Shown in pieces: positions 39,710 to 48,610 of a stretch of 64,000 bases of DNA. The DNA is taken from NCBI GenBank assembly GCA_947490345.1, contig CANLGL010000011.1, positions 49,384 through 113,383 on the forward strand, in the 5' to 3' direction. A program made the translations under genes and the position numbers. Origin of the DNA: Deltaproteobacteria bacterium (lineage in GTDB: Bacteria > Myxococcota_A > UBA796 > SXON01). The first letter of the stretch is position 1. Each line of letters starts with the position of its first letter. The notes below the pieces were generated by a model. The model was given only the letters and a program-made list of their open reading frames with translations. It was not told the origin of the DNA and did no database searches.

Positions 39710-39742
39710 GGTTGCATTAGGGTTGCACTATGGTTGCTGTAT
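39710..39742. repeat. Three tandem 11-bp iterons GGTTGCATTAG/GGTTGCACTAT/GGTTGCTGTAT
   Basis: Exact GGTTGC every 11 bp, upstream of the serine recombinase. Confidence 0.75.
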
Positions 39743-39773
39743 GTGGTAAGCTGCATGCAGTCGAGGTTGACGC

Positions 39774-40493
39774 ATGGCCCGCTCCGCTTCCCCCGCCCCG
39801 AACGCGCGCACCCGCGCCGTTGCCTACGTGCGGGTGAGCACCGACAAGCAGGCCGAGCACGGCGTGAGCCTCGACGCCCAGCGCGCGAAGCTCGAAGCCT
39901 ACGCCTCGCTGTACGATGTCGACCTCGTCGCCGTCGAAGTCGATGCAGGCGTGTCCGCGAAGTCGCTGGACCGTCCCGCACTTGACCGGGCGTTGGGCAT
40001 GCTTCGCGCTGGCAAGGCCGACGCGATCCTCGTGGTGAAGCTCGACCGGCTGACCCGTTCGGTGCGCGACCTCGGCGACCTCGTCGAACGGTACTTCGCG
40101 AGCGGGCGGTGGGCGCTCCTGTCGGTGGGCGAGCAGATCGACACCCGCACCGCGGCCGGGCGCCTCGTGCTCAACGTGCTTGCCTCCGTAGCGCAGTGGG
40201 AGCGGGAGGCGACGGGCGAACGGACCTCGGCGGCGCTGGCGCACATGCGCTCGCAGCGGGAGTACACGGGCGGCGAGGCTCCCTACGGCTGGCGCGTCGC
40301 CGCGGATGGCGTGCACGTCGAGGCCGACGCCGGCGAGCAGGGCGTGATCGCCGCCGTCGCCGAACTCCGGGCGGCGGGCCTCTCGCTCCGCGCCATCGCG
40401 GCGGCGTTGCACGAGCGCGGCATGCTCCCCCGTTCGGGCCGGCGCTGGCACGCGGAGACGGTCAAGGCCCTCACGCTCGCTCAGGTGGCGTGA
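39774..40493 (+). CDS. Serine recombinase (resolvase/invertase family)
   Basis: AVAYVRVSTDKQAEHGVSLDAQ, ILVVKLDRLTRSVRDL, ASVAQWERE. Confidence 0.95.
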   Translation: MARSASPAPNARTRAVAYVRVSTDKQAEHGVSLDAQRAKLEAYASLYDVDLVAVEVDAGVSAKSLDRPALDRALGMLRAGKADAILVVKLDRLTRSVRDLGDLVERYFASGRWALLSVGEQIDTRTAAGRLVLNVLASVAQWEREATGERTSAALAHMRSQREYTGGEAPYGWRVAADGVHVEADAGEQGVIAAVAELRAAGLSLRAIAAALHERGMLPRSGRRWHAETVKALTLAQVA

Positions 40494-40873
40494 TGGCGCG
40501 CCGCCGCGCCCCCGTCGACCTCCCACGCGCTGCCGCCGGCCTCGCCACGCTCGACGCAGTCAGGGCTGCGCACCCGGGACTCGCCACGGATCGCGTTGCG
40601 GAACGGACCGCCGCCTACGTCGCGGGCACGCTACCGGGTGGCGCCCATGAGGCCCCCATGAACGACGCCGACGAGGCCGGCTGGATCGCCGTGAAGCTGC
40701 CCGCCGAGTTGATCGCCCGTGCTGATGCGCTCCTGCCGGCGCTGCGCAACGATCCCGAGTTGGGCCCGATGATGGGCCGTAAAAGTCGCGCGGCCGTGAT
40801 CCGCCTTGCGCTCATTCGCGGTCTTGGAAGCTTGGAAACGCGCGTCACTGCCCACGAGTTGAAGCGGCGCTGA
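40493..40873 (+). CDS. Ribbon-helix-helix-like protein
   Basis: WIAVKLPAELIARADALLPAL...RKSRAAVIRLALIRGL; TGATG overlap with the recombinase gene. Confidence 0.65.
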   Translation: MARRRAPVDLPRAAAGLATLDAVRAAHPGLATDRVAERTAAYVAGTLPGGAHEAPMNDADEAGWIAVKLPAELIARADALLPALRNDPELGPMMGRKSRAAVIRLALIRGLGSLETRVTAHELKRR

Positions 40874-40902
40874 ACCGGTCACACTCACCCCAGGGAGTCC
40901 CC

Positions 40903-42081
40903 ATGTCGAAGCCCCGTCGCCCTGCCCCCATCATCGTCGGCGATGCCCGCGCTCGTGTCGTTCGTGGCCCGAACGCTGAGGGGCGCTTCTACTGGCGGTG
41001 GTGGCACGGCGGCTCAGCGGCACGGGATGACGGCGGCGGCGCGTTGGGCTGGCGTACCCGCGAGGAAGCCTCGACCGAACTCGCTTCAGTGGCCACCGCC
41101 TCAACCGTGCCGGCGCATCGCGACGTGAAGACGATCCGCGACGTGCTCGAAACGTGGGCGGCGTCGCAGAAGGCCCGCGCGGACCTTTCGCCCGCCACGG
41201 TGGCCCAGCGGCTCCACGTCGCCGCTATGCTCGCCCGGGTGATCGGCGACGTGCGGATCGAGCGGGTGACCCGGGAGACCCTGGAGACGTACCGCGCCGT
41301 ACGGCTGCGTGAGCCTGCGAGGTACGCCACTACGACGCGCGACGGGCGGAAGCTGTCGGGCACGCTGGACCGGATGACGTCGCTGCGCACCGTGCGGCTG
41401 GAGTTGGAAACGCTGCGGCTGGCTTGGCGGTGGGCCTGCGACGTGGGGGCGATCCCTGCGCATCGGGAGCTTCCCCGCTTCACGGTGCGGCTCAATGGGT
41501 GGACTCGGAATCGCACGACGCCGACGCGCGAGCAGGTGGCTGCCGTGCTCGCGGAGCTCAAGGGTTGGGCCCGGCTCGCGATCGTGCTCCTCGCGTGCAC
41601 CGGCTGTCGCAAGGGGGAGGTGCTGTCGCTCACATGGGCGGATGTGGACCTTGACGGGGAGCGTCTGACGGTTCGCGGGAAGGTGGGCCTGCGGTCCGTG
41701 CCGCTGGGCGGGGCTGCCGTCGAGGCTCTCGCGGAGGCGCTCGCGGCGCTCGACGTCGTCGCGGGTCCCATGTTCGCGGGATCGAAGCACACGACGATGG
41801 GGATCGACCTGCCTGTCGCGCGGGCCTGTGAGCGTGCGGGCGTCCCGGTGTTCGCCGTCGGCGCCCTGCGCCGGTACGCGGTGCGTGAGCTGTACCGGGC
41901 TGGCGTCGATCCCGCCGTCGCGGCCTCGGTCGTGGGGCACTCGCCCGCGGTGGCGATGGCGCACTACCGGCAGGTGAGCGAGGAGGAGCGCGCGGAAGCC
42001 GTGGCGCGGGCGCGTCTCGTGGCGCCGGTGGCTGATGCCGGGAAGGTGTTCGATATCGGTAGGCGCCGTGCGCAACGGTAG
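40903..42081 (+). CDS. Tyrosine recombinase/integrase
   Basis: CTGCRKGEVLSLTWADVDLD, ALRRYAVRELYRAGVDPAVAASVVGHSPAVAMAHYRQ. Confidence 0.93.
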   Translation: MSKPRRPAPIIVGDARARVVRGPNAEGRFYWRWWHGGSAARDDGGGALGWRTREEASTELASVATASTVPAHRDVKTIRDVLETWAASQKARADLSPATVAQRLHVAAMLARVIGDVRIERVTRETLETYRAVRLREPARYATTTRDGRKLSGTLDRMTSLRTVRLELETLRLAWRWACDVGAIPAHRELPRFTVRLNGWTRNRTTPTREQVAAVLAELKGWARLAIVLLACTGCRKGEVLSLTWADVDLDGERLTVRGKVGLRSVPLGGAAVEALAEALAALDVVAGPMFAGSKHTTMGIDLPVARACERAGVPVFAVGALRRYAVRELYRAGVDPAVAASVVGHSPAVAMAHYRQVSEEERAEAVARARLVAPVADAGKVFDIGRRRAQR

Positions 42082-42180
42082 CGGTAGGGCGCCTCTGGGC
42101 CTGCCCGCTGCCGGTGCCGACACACTGGCAAGCATTGGTCAGCCACGCCCCTGGCGGGCTCGCGCTTTCCAGGTCGGGCG

Positions 42181-43023
42181 ATGATGCAGCGCCGGGAATC
42201 GCGCAAATCGCTCGTGACCCGCACGGCATTGTCGCTGGCGTTGAACTACGCACTCGCGTTTGCGGCGACCGTGCTCGCGGGTGTAATCGCAGCCATTTAC
42301 CTGGCGACGGCCACGTTAATACTAGGGTACTACGCAGGTTTTGAGGCTTCCCCGCTTTCGCCGGTCTGGTTCCAAGCCGCCTTCGCCATCGTGACCGTGG
42401 GAGGGTTTGCCTCGGTCTGTTGGGAGACCCTCGGGGGTGCGCGCACGGTCTTTTGCGCCGCGTTGTCGGACGATGGGCTCGGGGCCCATCGCCCTCACCA
42501 CGCCGTGTATTCCTGGCGGACGCTAGCGCTGGTGGGGCTTGGAGTGCTTCTGCTCTTACGCGGCATGGATGTTCCACTATCCACGACTCATCTCGTCGAT
42601 GCCCAGGTTGTTTGGAGGGGGCCTGCCACCGGGGAGCGTTCGCCCTCCAGCTCCATCGTGTCAGACTGGCGACACGAGGACCACTACGTCACGATGGCGG
42701 TGCCATTCGCGATCGACGACTGGGGGTTGCCAGACAGCACGGTACCCGAGCCCGTGTACTTTGATGCGGCCGGGTGTTCTCGGCGCGCTTTCGCGGCAGG
42801 CGTCGACCACATGGGCTCGCCCTACGAAGTTGGCCACGAACTTCACGAGACTCCCGTCGCGCTGCCAGAAGCAGGTGACACGGTGTTTCTCACGTGCCGC
42901 CGGTATCTGATCGGCCCGTTCTACTGGCCTCGCTTCGGCTCAGTGTGTGACTGGTGGTGCGATGCTTCACCCGGGGACGGAAGCCGCGAGTGGCCAACCG
43001 GGCGCGCGGAAACGCCCCCGTGA
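42181..43023 (+). CDS. Membrane protein, unknown function (cargo)
   Basis: Three to four predicted TM helices then a soluble C-terminal region. Confidence 0.6.
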   Translation: MMQRRESRKSLVTRTALSLALNYALAFAATVLAGVIAAIYLATATLILGYYAGFEASPLSPVWFQAAFAIVTVGGFASVCWETLGGARTVFCAALSDDGLGAHRPHHAVYSWRTLALVGLGVLLLLRGMDVPLSTTHLVDAQVVWRGPATGERSPSSSIVSDWRHEDHYVTMAVPFAIDDWGLPDSTVPEPVYFDAAGCSRRAFAAGVDHMGSPYEVGHELHETPVALPEAGDTVFLTCRRYLIGPFYWPRFGSVCDWWCDASPGDGSREWPTGRAETPP

Positions 43024-43781
43024 GGTCGCGGCGGTGTGTCAGACGGCAGGCTGCCGGCGGGTCCAACGGCGAGCCTGCCCACGTCGGGGGTTGCCGTAGC
43101 GGGTGAGCGGAATGGCGCCCTTGAACGGCGTGCGAGAGTCGCTCCGATAGTGAATCGCCGGCTCCCGCACACCGCGTGAACCCCCACGGACATCCAGGGT
43201 CCGCAAGTGTTGAATCGCTCAGAGGCGTAGCGCACTACCTCCGCAGCCAGTTCTGCATGGTGGTGAATGGCGCCGTAGAGTCCCACGAAGGTCTCGACGG
43301 CGCGAACTTTGGGCAGCAGGGCCTTTTCGAGACTTCTGGCCTCGTCCGGGCGCGCTCCGTGCGGGAGCTGTACCAGCGCGAAGGGGGCGGACGCGCCCCA
43401 GGAGTCTCCGTCGGCGCGGACGCAGCGACATCGCACGCGCCGCACCCCCTCAGCGATGGTCTCATAGGTGACGAACCATCCCGTGTCCAAGGCGTAGGTC
43501 GATCGCCACCCAGGATCCCAGCGCTCCCGGGCAGTCCGTTCCTCGTGGACGATGGTTGCGAGTTGATCCGTGTGTTCCACGCCATGTGCTACGAATCGCT
43601 GCTTCACTGCATCAAGGAGGGGGACGTACCCGTATCCGGTGATCAGCCCCGCATCGGAGCGCCACAACTTCACGGCGTCATCGTCGAACGAAGTCGGCGG
43701 GTCGCCAAATGCCGTGCGCGTGTCCGTGCCGATCATGACGAACTCGCCGCAGTGAAGCACGACGGTCGCGGTCACGGACAC
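42921..43781 (-). CDS. Ntn-hydrolase/proteasome-subunit-like protein (cargo)
   Basis: SVTATVVLHCGEFVMIGTDTRTAFGD...DAVKLWRSDAGLITGYGYVPLLDAVK resembles the proteasome/HslV N-terminal pattern; probable GTG start. Confidence 0.55.
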   Translation of the reverse strand: MSVTATVVLHCGEFVMIGTDTRTAFGDPPTSFDDDAVKLWRSDAGLITGYGYVPLLDAVKQRFVAHGVEHTDQLATIVHEERTARERWDPGWRSTYALDTGWFVTYETIAEGVRRVRCRCVRADGDSWGASAPFALVQLPHGARPDEARSLEKALLPKVRAVETFVGLYGAIHHHAELAAEVVRYASERFNTCGPWMSVGVHAVCGSRRFTIGATLARRSRAPFRSPATATPDVGRLAVGPAGSLPSDTPPRPHGGVSARPVGHSRLPSPGEASHHQSHTEPKRGQ

Positions 43782-43903
43782 CTCGGCGGCGGTGTATCGC
43801 GCCGCGGGCGACCGGACGCGCGCGCGCCCCTCGTGGCACACCCGTAGCACAACCCTCGAACCGCCCACGAACAACAACTGTTCAACGACGCGCTTCTTGC
43901 ACC

Positions 43904-43927
43904 CCCCTTCTGGAGCTGGCACAAGGC
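43904..43927. repeat. attR core CCCCTTCTGGAGCTGGCACAAGGC
   Basis: Identical to 33267-33290; followed by GTGGTAG, the inferred native end (WHKAW*) of the target gene. Confidence 0.93.
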
Positions 43928-43962
43928 GTGGTAGGCGCCGCCGCCCGCCCAAAGCGATAGAC

Positions 43963-43993
43963 CGTGGCCTGGATGCAAAGAATCCAGGCCACG
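43963..43993 (+). promoter_or_regulatory. 12-bp perfect hairpin overlapping the start of the sugar-transferase gene
   Basis: CGTGGCCTGGAT GCAAAGA ATCCAGGCCACG; ATG 43973 within the stem/loop boundary. Confidence 0.75.
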
Positions 43994-45406
43994 TCGCTCG
44001 GCTGGTTGGCCCGCGCGATCGATGCCGCGGTGGTGGCAATCACCTTCGTGGCCGTCGCGTTCGTCCGCGAACGCGCGCGTGAGTTCTGGTCTTTCGACGT
44101 CGTGCCTGGAGAGCCGGTGCTCGCCGCGGTCACGCTCCGGAGCCAGTTCCACCTGGTCTTCGCGGTGGTTCCACTCTGGCTCTTCAGTCTGTCCCAGCAT
44201 CGGCTGTACGACGACTTCCGCCGCCTGCGCGCCGACATCCTCTTGTTGCGCATCGCCAGCGCCGTCGCGGTGGCGTTCGGGCTTCTGGTGGCGGTGTTGT
44301 TCGTCTTCCCTCCGGCCGTGCCGACGTCCCGGTCCTTCCTGCTCGGTTTCGCCATCGTCAGCGTCGTGAGCTTGTTCCTGGCGCGCCGTGCAGAGGCGCG
44401 ACGGGCCGGTCGTCGGCAGCCGGCCTGGAACATCCTGGTGGTGGGCGGGGCGCTGGAGGCCTCGCCCTTCGTCGACACGGTGCTCCGCCACCCGCAGTGG
44501 GGACTACGCGTGGCCGGGGTGATTGTTCCTCAAGACGAGGACGTCACCAGCGTCCACGGCGTCAAGGTGCTCGGCCGGCTCCCGCAATTGACCCAGATCA
44601 TCGAGGCCGAGCGCATCGCCCAGGTTTTCATGACCGGGCGCGCGTGGGACACCTCTACACTTCGTTTTGTCGCGGACAGCTGCGAGGAGGTGGGCGTCAC
44701 CTTCTCGATGGACGCGAACTTCCTTGGCCTGTCGATCGCGCGTGCCGACGTGAACGACCTCGGCGGCTGGAGTGTTCTGTCGTTCTCGTCGGTGCCCTCG
44801 GACGGCACGGCGCTCCTGGTGAAGCGGGTTGCCGACGTGCTTTTGGCCTGTTTGGGGCTCCTGGTCCTCTGGCCCGCGATGCTGTTGGCTGCGGTCGCGA
44901 TCAAGCTGGAGGATCGGGGACCGATCCTGTTCGTTCAGGAGCGGAGCGGCCTCTTTGGGCGCACCTTCCCCATGCTCAAGTTCCGGTCCATGGTGGTGGA
45001 CGCCGAGGCCAAAAAGGCGTCGCTCAGTGGTGAAAACGAGATGAGCGGGCCCGTCTTCAAGATGCGTCGCGACCCGCGGGTCACCCGGGTCGGCGCCATC
45101 CTCCGCAAGACCAGCATCGATGAACTGCCCCAGTTGTGGAACATCCTTCGCGGGGAGATGAGCGTCGTGGGACCACGGCCGCCGCTGCCCGCTGAGGTCG
45201 CGCGCTACGAGCGCTGGCAGATGCGGCGGCTGTCGATGCGCCCCGGCCTGACCTGCATCTGGCAGGTCAGCGGCCGCAACAAGGTCGACTTCGACGGCTG
45301 GATGCGCCTGGACCTTGAGTACATCGACAGCTGGTCGTTGTTTCTCGACGCCCGGCTCATCGTGCTCACCGTGCCGGCCGTCGTCACCGGCCGGGGCGCT
45401 TCCTAG
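43973..45406 (+). CDS. Polyprenyl-phosphate glycosylphosphotransferase (exopolysaccharide sugar transferase)
   Basis: [69 protein letters not shown]. Confidence 0.95.
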   Translation: MQRIQATSLGWLARAIDAAVVAITFVAVAFVRERAREFWSFDVVPGEPVLAAVTLRSQFHLVFAVVPLWLFSLSQHRLYDDFRRLRADILLLRIASAVAVAFGLLVAVLFVFPPAVPTSRSFLLGFAIVSVVSLFLARRAEARRAGRRQPAWNILVVGGALEASPFVDTVLRHPQWGLRVAGVIVPQDEDVTSVHGVKVLGRLPQLTQIIEAERIAQVFMTGRAWDTSTLRFVADSCEEVGVTFSMDANFLGLSIARADVNDLGGWSVLSFSSVPSDGTALLVKRVADVLLACLGLLVLWPAMLLAAVAIKLEDRGPILFVQERSGLFGRTFPMLKFRSMVVDAEAKKASLSGENEMSGPVFKMRRDPRVTRVGAILRKTSIDELPQLWNILRGEMSVVGPRPPLPAEVARYERWQMRRLSMRPGLTCIWQVSGRNKVDFDGWMRLDLEYIDSWSLFLDARLIVLTVPAVVTGRGAS

Positions 45407-45420
45407 CCCCGGCGTCTGCT

Positions 45421-46950
45421 ATGCTCGCGTCGATGCTGCCCGGCTCCCCAGAAGAGATCTCCGCGTTCACGTCTCTCCAGGCTCACCTGCCCGCCCTGTT
45501 CGGAAAGGTCACCTCCCGCCGGACGCAGGAGCAGACCGTCGTGGTTGTTCCTAGTCTTTCGCTGGACCCCGAAGAGCTGGCCAAGGTGACCGGCGTCCAC
45601 CACTACGAAGAGCGCATGCTCTACATGCTGATGCTCCTGCGTCGGCCGCGTACCCGGGTGATCTTCGTCACCTCCCAGCAGCTCGACCCAATTATCGTCG
45701 ACTACTTCCTGCACCTGCTCACCGGCGTCCCGTCTTCGCATGCGCGCGAGCGCCTGTTGCTCCTGCACTGCTCCGACGCCAGCAAGACGCCGCTGACCGC
45801 CAAGGTTTTGGCGCGGCCGCGCTTGATTGAGCGCATCCGCGCCGCGATCCCCGACGTTTCGCTGGCCCATCTGGTGTGCTTCAACAGCTCGGGCTTCGAG
45901 CGCACGCTGGCCGTCCGCCTGGGCATTCCGTTGTACGCCAACGACCCGGCGCTCTACCACCTCGGCACCAAGTCGGGCTGCCGCAAAGTGTTCCGCGAGT
46001 CGGGGGTGCTTTTCCCCGACGGCTTCGAAGATCTACGTGATGGGAACGACATCACCGAAGCGCTCGCTGTCCTGCGCGAACGCACACCGACGATGCGGCG
46101 CGCCGTGGTGAAGCTGAACGACGGCTTCTCCGGTGAGGGCAATGCGCTTTTCTACTACGACGGCGCCGACGGGCTCAAAGGTGCTGATCTACGGAGCTGG
46201 ATCCACGACCGGCTGCCGAGCCTGCGCTTCGAGGCGCCCGGCGAACACTGGGAGCGGTACCACGCCAAGTTCAAGGAGATGCAGGGGGTCGTCGAGAGCT
46301 TCGTCGAGGGCGAACAGAAGTGTTCTCCGTCCTCCCAGAATCGGGTCAACGCGCGGGGTGAGGCGATGTCCATCTCCACCCACGATCAGCTGCTCGGGGG
46401 TCCCAGCGGGCAGGTCTTCCTGGGGTGCACGTTCCCTGCCGACGACGAGTACCGGCTGCAGATTCAGGAGTCGGGGTTGCGCGTGGCGGAGGCGCTGGCG
46501 TCGCGCGGGGTCATCGGCCGGTTCGCGACCGATTTCGTGTCGGTGAAGGAAAATGGGGTCTGGCAGCACCACGCCATCGAGGTGAACCTGCGCAAGGGCG
46601 GGACGACCCATCCGTTCCTTACGCTGCGGTTCCTGACCGACGGCAACTACTCTACGGACGACGGGCTTTTTTACAGCCAGACCGGCCGGCCCAAATACTA
46701 CTACGCGTCGGACAGCCTCCAGAGCGACGCCTACAAGGGGCTGGGGCCCGCCGATCTCGTCGACCTTGCCGTGCTCAACGAGCTGCACTTCCACTCCAGC
46801 TCCGAGCGCGGGGTGGTCTTTCACCTCATCGGGGCCTTGTCGGAATTCGGGAAGCTTGGGCTGGTTTGCATTGGGGACAACTGGCAGCAGGCGCGCTTCC
46901 TGTATCGAAAGACGAAGGACACACTCGATCAGGCCACGCGCCGCCCTTGA
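45421..46950 (+). CDS. PGM1-related ATP-grasp peptide ligase-like protein
   Basis: RVIFVTSQQLDPIIVDYFLHLLTG, RRAVVKLNDGFSGEGNA, YRLQIQESGLRVAEAL. Confidence 0.8.
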   Translation: MLASMLPGSPEEISAFTSLQAHLPALFGKVTSRRTQEQTVVVVPSLSLDPEELAKVTGVHHYEERMLYMLMLLRRPRTRVIFVTSQQLDPIIVDYFLHLLTGVPSSHARERLLLLHCSDASKTPLTAKVLARPRLIERIRAAIPDVSLAHLVCFNSSGFERTLAVRLGIPLYANDPALYHLGTKSGCRKVFRESGVLFPDGFEDLRDGNDITEALAVLRERTPTMRRAVVKLNDGFSGEGNALFYYDGADGLKGADLRSWIHDRLPSLRFEAPGEHWERYHAKFKEMQGVVESFVEGEQKCSPSSQNRVNARGEAMSISTHDQLLGGPSGQVFLGCTFPADDEYRLQIQESGLRVAEALASRGVIGRFATDFVSVKENGVWQHHAIEVNLRKGGTTHPFLTLRFLTDGNYSTDDGLFYSQTGRPKYYYASDSLQSDAYKGLGPADLVDLAVLNELHFHSSSERGVVFHLIGALSEFGKLGLVCIGDNWQQARFLYRKTKDTLDQATRRP

Positions 46951-46984
46951 GCGCGGGCGCGGTTGGGCGTACAATGCGTCCCCA

Positions 46985-48607
46985 ATGCGCCCAGTGACCT
47001 TGTTTGCGGCCGTGCTCCTTTTAGCTTGCGACGGCGAGGACCACCTGACCGCCGCCGACCGCGTGCTCGACGGCTTCTCCTACGTCGATGCTGGCGCGGT
47101 CGCGGTGAACGACCGGCAGGTCTTCACGGTGCCGTTGTTCTCCAAGGCTTCGCAGGTCCGCATCTTCGAGATCGAGACCGAAGACGTGACCGTGCCCGAG
47201 GGCGCGGTGTCGCCGGCGTTTTTGGTGGATGACTCCACGTGGGCCGATGGCTGCGATTCCGACGCCGACGGGATCTTCGACTGCCGCGACCTTGACAAGT
47301 ACACCGACGAAAGCGACGACGACACCCTGCCGCTCCAGGTGGTCTTCGCCCCCACGGTCAAGGGATACTACGAAGCGCTCCTCACGATCTGGTCCAACGA
47401 CAACACCTCCACCGAGGTCGCCGCGCTCCCCAGCGATGAGACGCGCGAGTGGGCCATCTGGCGCGTTCAGCTCCGCGGTCTGTCCGACTACGCCTGTGGC
47501 AGGGTCTACCCCGACTATGTCGACTTCGGCCCCCGCAACGTCGGCGGCGATTTCAGCACGGCGGTCACCCTGACCAACTGCGGGATCGTGCCCTTGACGG
47601 TGGCCGATATCCAAATCGTCGGCGATGGGATGGAATCGCGGACGCTCCCGCCGCTGACCGTGCTCGCGGGGCGCGTCGCCGAGGTGTCGATCGGCTGGCG
47701 CGTCCCCTCCGCGGCGGCCGTGGATGGGGCGCTCACCTTCGTGAGCAACTCCGAAGCGCTTGGGGGGGCAAGCGTTCGTGTCGTCGGGAACAGCTGCGAG
47801 AACTCGCTCGCGCCGGCGTCGTGGGACAACGACTTCGACGGCTGGCCGGAGTGCGGGGGGGACTGCGACGACGCCGACGCCGACACCAATCCGTCTCGAA
47901 ACGAGTTCGTCGGCGACGCCTTGGACAACGACTGCGACGGTGAAATCGACGAACTGGACGACGACAGCGTCAACGATGACGACGACGAGGATGGCTGCAG
48001 CGAATCCGGCGCCGAGTGTGGCGGGAACGGGGACTGCGACGACAACGATCCGCTCGTCGGACCCGATGCCGATGAGGTGCTCAACCTCCGCGACGACGAC
48101 TGCGACGCGCTGATCGACGAGGGCACCGACGGCTACGATGACGACGGCGACGGTTGGAACGAGCTCCAAGGCGACTGCGATGACACCGACCCGCTGGTCA
48201 GCCTCACCGGCATCGAGATCAAGGACGGTCGTGACAACAACTGCAACGGCACGGTCGACGAGGGTGGACCGGCCATCGACGATGATCGGGACGGCTTCAA
48301 AGATGTGGAGGGCCCCGACTTTGCCTTGAACGACTGCGATGACGAGGACCCGTGGGTATTCGTCGGCGCCCGGGAGTACTGCGACGGCTACGACAACGAC
48401 TGCGACGGTCTCGTCGACGATGGGGAGGCCGACGAGACTGATGGCGCCTGCCAATTCCGGCCGACGCGCTCCACCGAGGGCAACGGGCTGGACACTGGCG
48501 AGGGGAAGGCCGGGGGCGGGTGCACGACGGGCCGTCTCCAGGTGTCGCTGTTCGGCGCCCTCGCCGGCCTCGCGCTTGTCCGCCGCCGTCCCCGTGCCTA
48601 TCGCTAA
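46985..48607 (+). CDS. MopE-repeat lipoprotein with MYXO-CTERM-like tail
   Basis: MRPVTLFAAVLLLAC; DNDCDGEIDELDDDS repeats; GGGCTTGRLQVSLFGALAGLALVRRRPRAYR. Confidence 0.85.
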   Translation: MRPVTLFAAVLLLACDGEDHLTAADRVLDGFSYVDAGAVAVNDRQVFTVPLFSKASQVRIFEIETEDVTVPEGAVSPAFLVDDSTWADGCDSDADGIFDCRDLDKYTDESDDDTLPLQVVFAPTVKGYYEALLTIWSNDNTSTEVAALPSDETREWAIWRVQLRGLSDYACGRVYPDYVDFGPRNVGGDFSTAVTLTNCGIVPLTVADIQIVGDGMESRTLPPLTVLAGRVAEVSIGWRVPSAAAVDGALTFVSNSEALGGASVRVVGNSCENSLAPASWDNDFDGWPECGGDCDDADADTNPSRNEFVGDALDNDCDGEIDELDDDSVNDDDDEDGCSESGAECGGNGDCDDNDPLVGPDADEVLNLRDDDCDALIDEGTDGYDDDGDGWNELQGDCDDTDPLVSLTGIEIKDGRDNNCNGTVDEGGPAIDDDRDGFKDVEGPDFALNDCDDEDPWVFVGAREYCDGYDNDCDGLVDDGEADETDGACQFRPTRSTEGNGLDTGEGKAGGGCTTGRLQVSLFGALAGLALVRRRPRAYR

Positions 48608-48610
48608 GCC

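Larger units (their letters stand above)
33267..43927. mobile_element. ~10.66-kb integrative element, candidate phage satellite
   Basis: Bounded by 24-bp perfect direct repeats; encodes tyrosine integrase, serine recombinase, XRE regulator, AlpA-like protein, primase-helicase. Confidence 0.92.
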
